From Massospora cicadina (lineage: Eukaryota > Entomophthoromycota > Entomophthoromycetes > Entomophthorales > Entomophthoraceae), in NCBI GenBank assembly GCA_022478985.1, contig JAKSZP010009286.1:124001-188000 (forward strand): a stretch of DNA of 64,000 nt. The letters are read 5' to 3'. Of this stretch, positions 56,185-64,000 are shown piece after piece. The notes under the pieces are model-generated. The model was not told where the DNA came from. It did no database searches and worked only from the letters and a program-made list of their open reading frames with translations. Every line of letters starts with the position of its first letter. Position 1 is the stretch's first letter. The translations under genes and the position numbers were made by a program.

Positions 56185-56611
56185 TCAAATGAAAACCCCA
56201 AAATGGACAGATTTATTGAATTGTACATAACAAAATATCCAACCAGGTGGGCAGCGAATACTGCTATCCCTCCATGGTGGATGAGGAGGGGGGATCGGGG
56301 GCTCATCTTTGGCCACATCCATCTCATTCCAGAGTAGGGTGCGTGTTAAGGCAGATAGTAAGGGTGTGGGGGCATCGGCGGTATGGGGTTTGATATCCTT
56401 GATGACTGGAACTTCCAAATAGTTGCCAGCCATCATTATACCAGCGATGTATTTGCCCAAAGCGTCTTCAGCTTTGAGGTGGACATCTGGGAATTTAACA
56501 AACGTGGCAATGTTGGTTCAGGTTATTTTTGCTTTCAGATTCTGTGCTACTGTTACCACGTTCTGGATTGCTTCAGTGAAGTTTTTGTGTAAAGTTTTCA
56601 TGTTGATCTTA
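56185..56611 (-). pseudogene. H2 C-terminal domain, distal half
   Basis: 91 open codons ending PPWRDSSIRCPPGWIF, with VIKDIKPHTADAPTPLLSAL, near-identical to H1 (SKRYQTTCRQ/HVANSPKPLLSAL). Upstream the frame is cut by LINE2 and resumes at 61892. Confidence 0.7.
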
Positions 56612-56706
56612 AAACTTTTCTCTCTTGTTGCAATCACTTTTGCAACTTATTCAATTCAAGTCTTAATCTAGTTTGATAATCTCACAGAGGAGATTAGTCT
56701 GCGCCC

Positions 56707-57820
56707 ATGTCAGGGAGCAGTTGGGCAAGTAAGGTAAGAGGCACAGGTGGTAGGCCCGCGACCTCCAACATTCGAAAATGCCCCAGAGAAACTGGTGGAA
56801 TAGAAAAAAGTAAAAAACTGGCGGTCACTATTTCCCCAGAAATCCTCACTTGGCAGGCGCGATGTAACCAGTACATCAACACGCCACACTCTCAAACACT
56901 CTTGTCAGTGGAATATGGAGTCTGGGTGTTTCTGGATATCCAACAAACAGCTTTATGGGAAAAGTATTTGTGGGGATGTGCACACTATTTCCTGACCGTG
57001 GTGTACATCGCACCTCACTTCATGTCACGTGGTTGGCTGGACCTTGGTTTCAAAAATAAGGAGGCAGCAGACAAAGCTGCTGTGGTGCGCATAGTGATTG
57101 ACCTCCCCGAAGGGCAACAGGTCGCTGAAGCCAAACGCACCAGATGGACAAAATCCAACCAAATTTTCCTCACATTCAACTTTTTGCCCACTACAGTCAA
57201 GCGTGCCGCTCTGGAGCAGCACCTGAAAGATGGTCTCACCATATACAGTGAAATACAATCCTTTGAGATGCAACGCTTTACACTGATGCCACACCTGTGC
57301 ACCGGCAAAGCCATTGCAGTTCTGACTACAACTGAGGAGATCGCAATGGACCTAACCTAAATCCCACACTCCACTTATATCAATATTGAAGGGCATACCA
57401 CCCACCCTTTCTGGGTAACTGTAGACAGCGCACCCCCCCATCTTCACCCACTGTGACGCGTTTGGCCATAAGGCACATGCATGCCCCACCAAGGAGGGCA
57501 TCACATTCCAAGAGCACCCCTCAGCGGCCATGGCCAGCGAGAGGTGCACTATGAACCAACCACCAGCACCAAAGAGGCTTTCCCATGGGGAGCACAAGGC
57601 TGCTACTCACTAGTAAAGCCTATCTCCCCTCAAGAGCGAAAGAAGGCCAAACAGGCCTGCAGGGCTATAGCCAAGGAAGCGGCCAATGTCGCCTCTGCTA
57701 TCCCACACTCAAATGCCAGGAGGACATCGAAACCTTTGCTTGGAAGCAACTTGGGAATCCCTCAACCAATCAGATTGGGAAGCCCATGCCAATTGGGCCA
57801 CCCAGTCTGAGGATCTGATG
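56707..57820 (+). pseudogene. LINE2 ORF1
   Basis: 217 open codons from ATG 56707 (MSGSSWASKVRGTGGRPATS) contain VEYGVWVFLDIQQTALWEKY and RGWLDLGFKNKEAADKAAVV, and stop at 57360. Past that stop and a one-base shift near 57440, the knuckle reads IFTHCDAFGHKAHAC. Its first Cys is replaced by Phe, the rest fitting CX2CX4HX4C. A Lys/Ala-rich tail (KKAKQACRAIAKEAANVAS) continues to about 57810. The protein would coat LINE RNA. Confidence 0.88.
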
Positions 57821-58129
57821 GGTGACTCGATCTCACCTAATCGTTGCACCCAAGCTCCAGTCTAAACTGACTTGGGACCCATCCTACCTTAATAAAAAAA
57901 TTTTGACCCAAACGTTGGTGCACTGAACTCATCTGCACCACAAAAAATTCGTTCAACGTTAGGGAAACAAAAAAGTGAAGGCAAAAGCCAACGTGAACCT
58001 GTCTGCTAAAATTAACAAAAATACCAATAGCATTGCTGCAAACACCTGTGCTGCCATGAAGGCCCGTGGGGATCCAGAGAAGGCTGGTGGGCCCAGGTGC
58101 CCACCCCCTTGCACCTAAGGTGTGGAGGG

Positions 58130-58830
58130 GAAGCCTTCACTTTAGGGATGTTAAATATCTCCAGACTCAAGGCCTTGCCGTCCTGGGCTAGGAAACTAAG
58201 TTTTTTACAAAAAATTTACCTGTGGACATCCTGGCCATCCAGGAGTCTCACTGTCTGAGAGGTTCTGAGGACACTTGGAAAACCATGCTCCTCCCTTCCC
58301 TATCCTTCTGGTCTGAGCACTGTGGGGTGCTTGTTCAGAAAAACAATTTTCTTAAATTTTTATCATCTGAATCCTTCCTTAATAACTGAGTCCTTGTTGT
58401 CACATTTTTGTGGGCCGACGTGGTGCACGCTATCATCAACATTTATGCCCCAACCTGTGCATTAGAGCGTCAGGAATTTTTTTCAGCAGTCAAATCCATT
58501 ACATTACCCCCTGACCCCTTCATAGTTGGCAAAATGAACTGTTGGCTAAACTCACCCATGGACCGTTGGCCTTCCTCATCCCACGCCCCCCAGGGTCATG
58601 TAGAACTTCGCGTTCTAAAGGCCACCCTTGGGTTATTAGACGCGCTGCCACAGCAAGCCCCACTGCTCAAAAACATGATGTGCCCCCACATCCACAACGC
58701 CAATTAAGGTCCATGACCCGCATCAACCTTATCCTCACACCAGCAAAATTTCAATCTCAAATTTCCCACTTCCAAACAACAAAAATCAAATTCTACAACC
58801 ACCGGCTGGTCTTAATAACCTACCACTTAC
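58130..58830 (+). pseudogene. LINE2 ORF2, endonuclease domain
   Basis: Starts with LGMLNISRLKALPS (58147), shifts near 58205 and continues DILAIQESHCLRGSED. The VVTFLWADVVHAIINIYAPT block (58396-58455) is clear. The catalytic segments have decayed: GDFN is GKMN (about 58527), DHILIP is NLILTP, and YDH is YNH (about 58795). Three metal-ligand or catalytic positions are changed, two of them Asp to Asn. Confidence 0.88.
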
Positions 58831-59700
58831 CTGTCACAGTGGCTAAGGCCCCGCATTGGTGCAAACTCCACCCACCCAAACTTGCGTCTCCAGGATTTTC
58901 CTTTTGGGTGGAATCAGCGACTTTGGTAAAAGAGTTTATTACACCATTTTTTGTGGACCCATTTTCCACATGGTCAGCCTTCAAAGAGGATACCATCCGC
59001 CACACTCGCCACCTCTCCTCCCAACGCTCATGAGCTACATCAGCTGTCATCTTGCGCGCTCTGGCAGAGTTGGCACACCTGGAGTCCAACATCCCAGCCA
59101 CAGGCTACAGCCCTGCTTGGGGCCAGAAGTGGGCAGAAGCAGCTGCCCACCTCAACGCGCTCAAAAGGCAACACAAACATCAGGTTTATGTTCAGTACAG
59201 GGCCAAACATATTACAGAGGGCGGCACGTACACTGCATATTTTTTAAAAAATTCTTCGCACCACGCCAGAGCATGACCTGCACACAGGTGCAGAGATCGG
59301 ATGAATCTGTTGCGGATATGCTGGCCAAAGTGGCAATCAATATACAAAAGTATTACTCCAAGTTGTACCAATCTGATCCAATTCAGCCAGCCAAAGTGGT
59401 GAAATTTCTCGACAGCACTCACATCTGCACCGTTTCCCAATACCCAGAATTAATGGATTTGATTACTCTTAAGGAACTCTGGTCAGCCATCCACGGTGCA
59501 CCAAATCGGAAATTCCTAGGCCCAGATGGCATTCCAAATGAATTCTATATTAAGCACTTCAAATATATATCCTCACTGCTGCTTGCCTCCCTTAACCAGA
59601 GCCTTCTGGAAACGCGCCTTCTTAAGGAGGGCAAGAGGCCTTCACCATCAAAGTCTTCAAGAAAGGGGATAAGCTAGACCTAGCCAACTGGTGCCCCATT
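58831..59700 (+). pseudogene. LINE2 ORF2, linker and RT entry
   Basis: Overlapping frames carry the pre-RT helices. The open piece 58856-59677 ends with YPELMDLITLKELWSAIHGA, PDGIPNEFYIKHFKYISSLL and LNQSLLETRLL, which correspond to LINE1 18530-18720. A shift near 59640 leads to KKGDKLDLANWCPIL. Confidence 0.85.
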
Positions 59701-61271
59701 CTTTAACTAACACGGATACAAAATTTTTTTTCTAAAATCATGGCTAACCGTTTAGCAGTTGTATCATCTGCCACCATCTCCCCAGAACAATTCAGTTTCA
59801 TACCCAGAAGGTCGATTGGGGACAACGTGCACTCTGTGGCTAATGCATGCCAGTCCACAGCCTCTGGGGCACTTGTATTTTTGGACCAACAGAAGGCCTA
59901 TGATAGAGCAAACTGGAAATACCTCAGGGCCTGCCCCATGAGTTCCAATTGCCCCCTTGCTTCATCAACTGGGTAATGCTGCTCAGGGAATCTGCAACAA
60001 TGGCAGTGCGTGGCCCTGGCTTCCTAACGGAAGTAGTCCGCCCTCAAAGGGGTCTACGCCGAGGGGACCCCCTCAGCCCACTCTTATACAACTTCAGCCT
60101 TGACCCACTACTTCGAAACGTGAATGCCCACCTAATTGGGGTACATGTACCAGGCCAAGCCCCAGTCAATATGATGGCGTTTGCAGATGACTGTGTGGTT
60201 GGGGTGTCTAATAATCAAGATGCACGCGCTCTTAAAGCTCTCATCCAGGAGTATTCCTGGGTAAGTAATGTTGCACTGAACGCTTCAAAAACCGAAATCA
60301 CCCTCCTTGGTCGGTATCAAACCTGCTGGGCCCCAGCGACCAATGCCCAGCCTGGCCCATCTTCTCACACATGTGCTCGCCTTCCCTGCTCACCCCACAC
60401 CGCCCCACTGGTGCTCCCCTTCGTGCCACGCCCTACCATAGGGCCTGTCCGCCATCTGGGCGTGTGGGTGGAGGCAGGCGGGTATACCTCAGCAGTAATG
60501 GAAAGTCATATTCTCTATAATGTTACGAATCATATCGCCTCCCTCAGAGCCCACCCTACTTCCCTTACTGGCAGGGTTTTTTTAGCCAACTCTATGCTCC
60601 TCTCCAAAGTCTGGTTTGGAGTCCACGCCATCCCCTTCTTGCCAAGCTTCTTCAAATCCTTGTATGCTCTACGGCAAGGATGGCTTTGGTCAGGCCGCCC
60701 TCCACCAGTACGTCTAGAGGTCATGTTTGGCTTTCATCATCATGGTGGCATGGGTCTGCTCGACTTCAGAGCCCATGCTGCCAAGATCTTGGGTACCTGG
60801 ATTGCGGCTGTCACTGCCCCTACGCTCCCCTCCCAACACTGGTCCCGCTCGGCCTGCTCCAACTTCATCTGCGCCTTATGCCTCAACAATCCATTGAACC
60901 CTCACTCCCTGATGAAGTACCTGGCTTCACACCCATCGGCCACAGGTCCTCACGGGACTAAAGCCCACTACAAACGAATCCTCCTCTCCATTCGGAGTGC
61001 TGAGTGGAGAATTCGTATTAGCAGACACACAGCCCAGAGAGGCCGCCCCTCTCCTCAGTTCACACAGGAGGTACAGGGGTTACCCATTCAAGATGGCGTG
61101 ATCCCCACACGGCCCCATGTCCTATCCAGGGTGGACTACCTGGACATGATGGACATCCCTTATTCCATTGAGACAGAAGACTATTTGAAATTATGCACAC
61201 CATCCTCTGTTGCAGCCTCAAATCCGCTCCCATGTGTGGCGCTGCCTGAGGCGGGTGTACCGTATGGCTGA
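59701..61271 (+). pseudogene. LINE2 ORF2, reverse transcriptase, 440 open codons
   Basis: 59740-59976 carries blocks 2 and A (VFLDQQKAYDRANW, with the first catalytic Asp). After one shift, 59949-61271 is open for 440 codons: RGLRRGDPLSPLLYNFSLDP (60048), FADDCVVGV with the FADD box intact at 60180-60191, SKTEITLLGR, HLGVWVEAGGY, TGRVFLANSMLLSKVWFGVH and GGMGLLDF. The longest open frame in the window. It ends by a shift just before the C-terminal zinc region. Confidence 0.93.
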
Positions 61272-61805
61272 GCGCTCTAATGCTTTACACTCATCCTGTG
61301 TCGTGTGTGGCCAGTATGGAACGCTGTTCCACCGCCTGGAGAAGAGCCCCACCTCTAAAGTGATATGGCGCGAAGTCCAACGTCTGCTTGGCCAGGATCA
61401 AACACATCCCTTCATCCTGTCAAGAGATATGTTTGCTTTATCAATGGCCTCCCCCTTTTAACCTCCCTCCGTGCTCTGGTGGTTGCAATCGCCATGTGGA
61501 CCATCCACACGATTGTCTTAGATGCCATCTCAGGCTCCACCCCCACCCTCCCAGAAGCTGTCCAAAGATTCCAGTCTCAATTGGTGGACCACTTTCAGGC
61601 GTGGATGTTTGGGTACCTCCCACCACGTCACCGTCAGCTGGTCTCCTCCTGGTTCCCAGTCTGGTTCATCAAATCAGACCCCTTCCTCCACACTGTTCAA
61701 TTGTGGCTATGGCCCCTTCACACGTTCCCTCCCCCTCCTCATAAGTGGCGTTCCCGCTGGCAACAAGATATCATCGCTTCTCTGGGGTGCCTTCCCTGTT
61801 ACTAA
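61210..61805 (+). pseudogene. LINE2 ORF2, C-terminal zinc region and end
   Basis: QIRSHVWRCLRRVYRMAERS, then SCVVCGQYGTLFHRLEKSPT (61290-61349), the C..C....H region where the last Cys is Ser, and KVIWREVQRLL. After shifts, IAMWTIHTIVLDAISGSTPT and SSWFPVWFIKSDPFLHT match LINE1 20540-20740. Ends near 61800. Confidence 0.85.
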
Positions 61806-61891
61806 GTTTCATTTCTTTCAGGTCATCATTTGGAAGTGTCCGTCCCCTAGTCGGCCTTCCTCACAATAAATTAAATTTCATGTTGATCTTA

Positions 61892-63230
61892 CTTTGTGGA
61901 GTAAGATTTATGGGGATGACGAGAGGTGGAATTCCTCCTGAAAGCGCAGCAACAGATTTTGTGGCAGCTTTGTGAATCGGACAGCAATCTGGTGTGGTGG
62001 CTGCTTCTAAAGCAAGCTGGTGGTCGCTATAGAATGGTTTGGCGTTAAGTTGTGGGACATATCTTTGAGGTGGGAATTTTGCATCCCATCTGCATTTCAG
62101 AGCCGCTTGAGTTGCAGCATCAGTTCTTTAATGACGTTACCTGATTTGTCAATTTTATCCAAAAAATTCCCATGGATTTTGGTTGAATTGGATTGGGGAA
62201 TCAGCGTACAGTTGAGGTTTGTTCAATTCGTTTGTGGATGCATGGTATCAAACTGGGATCCAATCTGATGTTTGGTTGGATGAATTATTTGTGGCATTGG
62301 GGCAAGGTGGATGCTGATTGGTGGCTGCAGGTGCATCTGCAGCATCAGGCATTGGAGGAGGGGAAGGTAGGATCATACCCCACATCAGAGTTGGTGTGGG
62401 GTGGGTGGCAGATTGGTGGGTGTCAGGCAAACTTTCAGCGTCACAGAAGTTTCTGAGTATGGGCACCTACATTTTGAGTGGTCTAACTCATAAACAGGAT
62501 GGACAAATAGTCCATCTGTCCTCAACGCGGGCCCAGAACAGATGGTTGGGGGCAGATGGGATGGTGGCATGAGGGGTAATTGCTAAAGAAATTTTCTTAA
62601 TTTCAGGGCTGATCATGGTATATGCCTGAGGCCCAGCGAGGCGTGTGGCCCCATTTGGGCCCACAAATTGCAAGATGGGGTTGGCGCCGTAGGCTGCCAA
62701 ACCTTCCATCAGCTCCTGGTGGAGCACTTTGGGGGGAGATGGGTGGGCAAACCAGCGAACTGGACCAACAAGGTGGTGTCTATTAGGAGCTGGGTCTGAG
62801 TTGTTGGGAGGGAAATATTATTAAAAATTAATGGCACTATTGCTGCAGTGGCTGCATCAGCTTCACAGGGGATGCCAAGATCAAAGTACCCCTTATAGGG
62901 GCGGAATTTTATGAAATAGGCTGTTGTCATCACCGCCTGAGCCATTTTAATAATGGCTTGGCCATTGTAGGGGAAGAATTTCCCATATTTGACCCTAAGC
63001 CAAAATGCATGTTGCTCCGGGGGAACACCAGGGGGCAGCGGGGTACCGCTTGGGTTTGGGCAATATGGGCATTGAGATCCTTGGGAGGCATGAATTGCCC
63101 CAAGGGTTTGGAATGACTGGGCGAGCCAGTCCAAGCGCGTTTTCCTGTCAGATGGAAAATGAAGGGGGAGTTTCGCCACTTTCCCTAAGCTAGGACAGTT
63201 GGCGGGGGATCCACCAACATTGGAGCAAGA
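61892..63230 (-). pseudogene. H2 ORF1-like frame and proximal part of the C-terminal domain
   Basis: Minus-strand open piece 62709-63179 (156 codons): TRLDWLAQSFQTLGAIHASQ, CPYCPNPSGTPLPPGVPPEQ and FRPYKGYFDLGIPCEADAAT, the ORF1-like core. After a shift, TICPSC (62488-62727) and ELDHSKC (62385-62570) are two halves of the knuckle split by one frameshift. Pro/Ala linkers follow, then sequence matching the H1 block FYSNHQLAVEAAAKSDCHLL, up to the LINE2 insertion. H1 and H2 share this order exactly. Confidence 0.75.
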
Positions 63231-63525
63231 CTTTGGTGTGCAATTAAGTGTTTGCTTTTAATTTACTGATATTAATTTGCTCGGAAAGTTATAACAAGCA
63301 GAGAGCTGTTGCCTGCGTTTGTAGAAATTCCAAATTTGTAGGAAAAAATGAGCCCAAATTGACCATAAGAGTCATATTATTTTGAAATAGCTTAGTGAGC
63401 CTCTAAACAGTTTATATACTGTAAGACAAAGGCGAAAAATTTGTAAATTTTTAGCCAAACTTCTTGTCAATTTAATATGCAAGATTTTAATAAACAAGCA
63501 AGCAATCCTCAACCTTAACAATAAT

Positions 63526-63690
63526 GTCAGGGTATTGGCCTTCAATTAATTTGATATCAAATCTTTGCCAACACTCTACTCTTAAGATAATTGGGTACAG
63601 GAGGTTTTTCCCTGGCAAGAAGCTATGAGCCAAATGGTAGTTGCTTACTTGATAATAAAACAACCGCTGAACCTTCAGTGTAAGGATACC
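63526..63690 (-). pseudogene. Gypsy7 protease-RT spacer, left-hand part
   Basis: Minus strand: LKVQRLFYYQVSNYHLAHSF, then NLLYPIILRVECWQRFDI, the counterpart of gypsy4 33590-33690. Continues across NA2 at 55266. Its right end abuts an LTR start at 63692. Confidence 0.7.
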
Positions 63691-63691
63691 C

Positions 63692-64000
63692 TGTAAGTCT
63701 GGAGGAGCATCACCTCCATTTGGACCAGGTGGTGTTCCCATTTTCATCAAAAAGGGTCCAAAAAGGCCAGCTGCCCCTCTCGCACACAGGGCAACCTTGC
63801 CCATGTGGTGGACAAGTGATGGGTAACAGCCTACCTTTAAGGATTTTACCACCAATCCCCATATTAACTTCAAATGAATTAATCATTAAATCAAGGGGAT
63901 TTGTGCCAAGCTTTTGGATAATCAGCATTACTTAGGATGAAGGGTTTGAAGAAAATCGAGGGCAATGAGCCTTCAGAATCATAGCCTGAGAGCCTCAAAC
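63692..64000 (+). repeat. Gypsy1-like LTR, cut by the window edge
   Basis: Starts tgtaagtctggaggagcatc, and for at least 150 bases follows the gypsy1 LTR order (tttggaccag, aaaagggtccaaa, cacagggcaaccttgcccat, gatgggtaac), with many changes. Orientation plus. It interrupts gypsy7. Whether it is a solo LTR or a full element lies outside the window. Confidence 0.6.

Larger units (their letters stand above)
56612..61875 (+). mobile_element. LINE2, full-length Tad-like LINE (5.26 kb)
   Basis: Bounded by a perfect 16-bp TSD tttcatgttgatctta (56596-56611 and 61876-61891). Same order and length as LINE1: leader, ORF1 with zinc knuckle, ORF2 with endonuclease and RT, then the tail (tgtccgtcccctagtc at 61837-61852) ending in an AT-rich stretch. 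Much less broken than LINE1, so probably younger. Confidence 0.95.
56102..63306 (-). mobile_element. H2, ORF1-only retroposon, split by LINE2
   Basis: Bounded by a perfect 16-bp TSD. Without LINE2 it is 1925 bp, almost the length of H1. Minus orientation. The tail block is at 56128-56146. It keeps the ORF1-like frame (62500-63230), the knuckle and the C-terminal domain, with frameshifts. No endonuclease or RT outside LINE2. Confidence 0.88.
55267..63520 (+). repeat. NA2, solo LTR of the NA family, split by H2
   Basis: 55267-56085 and 63323-63520 together are about 1.03 kb and match the reverse complement of the NA1 LTR along their length (for example the block ccctagaggcat at 55930 against atgccctagagg in NA1, and caagcaagcaatcctcaac at the end). 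No internal region or second LTR is present. The gypsy7 frame resumes on both sides, so this is an insertion. The putative 5-bp TSD (attat against gttgt on the minus strand) differs by two transitions. Confidence 0.75.
51156..63690 (-). mobile_element. Gypsy7, minus-strand chromodomain gypsy element, split three ways
   Basis: Minus-strand pol reads, from right to left, protease-RT spacer (63526-63690), the same spacer continued (55020-55266), RT, RNase H, integrase, chromodomain and purine tract. The spacer pieces match gypsy4 (YYQVSNYHLAHSFLPGKN here, DYQVGAYLLSDHFQAIRN there). It is interrupted by NA2 (55267-63520) and H3 (52734-53719). Its right part is cut at about 63691 by a gypsy1-like LTR, so gag, protease and 5' LTR are outside the window or lost. 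Confidence 0.85.

Noticed and set aside
1..64000. CRISPR array, bacterial operon, rRNA or host housekeeping gene
   Set aside because: No regularly spaced short repeats, no ribosome-binding-site-led gene clusters and no rRNA-like blocks. Every region with recognisable coding has retroelement motifs.
1..64000. RIP (repeat-induced point mutation) as the cause of decay
   Set aside because: The LTR differences I inspected favour CpG over CpA contexts, and many CpG sites survive. That fits methylation-linked deamination better, though only a full count would settle it.

Overview
This window is eukaryotic, repeat-dominated DNA with no host gene that I can support. Almost every base that can be classified belongs to a retrotransposon. 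The element types are Ty3/gypsy LTR elements (several with a C-terminal chromodomain), LINEs with a zinc-knuckle ORF1 and an endonuclease-RT ORF2 resembling the fungal Tad type, and short non-autonomous relatives of both. That mix, and a C-to-T/G-to-A decay pattern concentrated at CpG, suggests a fungus with a very large, methylated, transposon-filled genome; a rust fungus or similar basidiomycete is my best guess. The species is inference. All coding regions carry stops and frameshifts, so nothing here looks active, although LINE2 (56612-61875) still holds a 440-codon open RT stretch.

The layout is three sets of nested insertions, worked out from paired LTRs, target-site duplications (TSDs) and host reading frames that rejoin across insertions. 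Left nest: an old LINE (LINE3) begins somewhere after 7503 and resumes at 24967-25714 and 44769 to about 48000. It is split by gypsy1 (10040-24966), which is split by a non-autonomous LTR element NA1 (12865-21701), which is split by LINE1 (15698-20929). Middle nest: LINE3 is split again by gypsy2 (25715-44768), which holds gypsy3 (30700-42497), which holds gypsy4 (31789-37715). Right nest: a minus-strand gypsy7 (3' LTR edge at 51155, running past 63690) is split by a solo LTR of the NA family (NA2, 55267-63520), which holds an ORF1-only retroposon H2 (56102-63306), which holds LINE2. A relative, H3 (52734-53719), sits elsewhere in gypsy7, and H1 (48708-50661) lies next to its 3' LTR.

The first 7.5 kb holds a degraded reading frame with a 72-bp repeat, a minus-strand LTR element with LTR and gag remnant (2082-4116), a piece of gypsy RNase H (about 4740-5755), and a compact LTR element with only 408 bp between its LTRs (5756-7502).

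The most novel item is the H family: roughly 1.95-kb elements with a zinc-knuckle ORF1-like frame, an unrecognised C-terminal domain, no endonuclease or RT, a 5' end and 3' tail resembling those of LINE1 and LINE2, and 14-16 bp TSDs. I read them as ORF1-only passengers copied by the LINE machinery.
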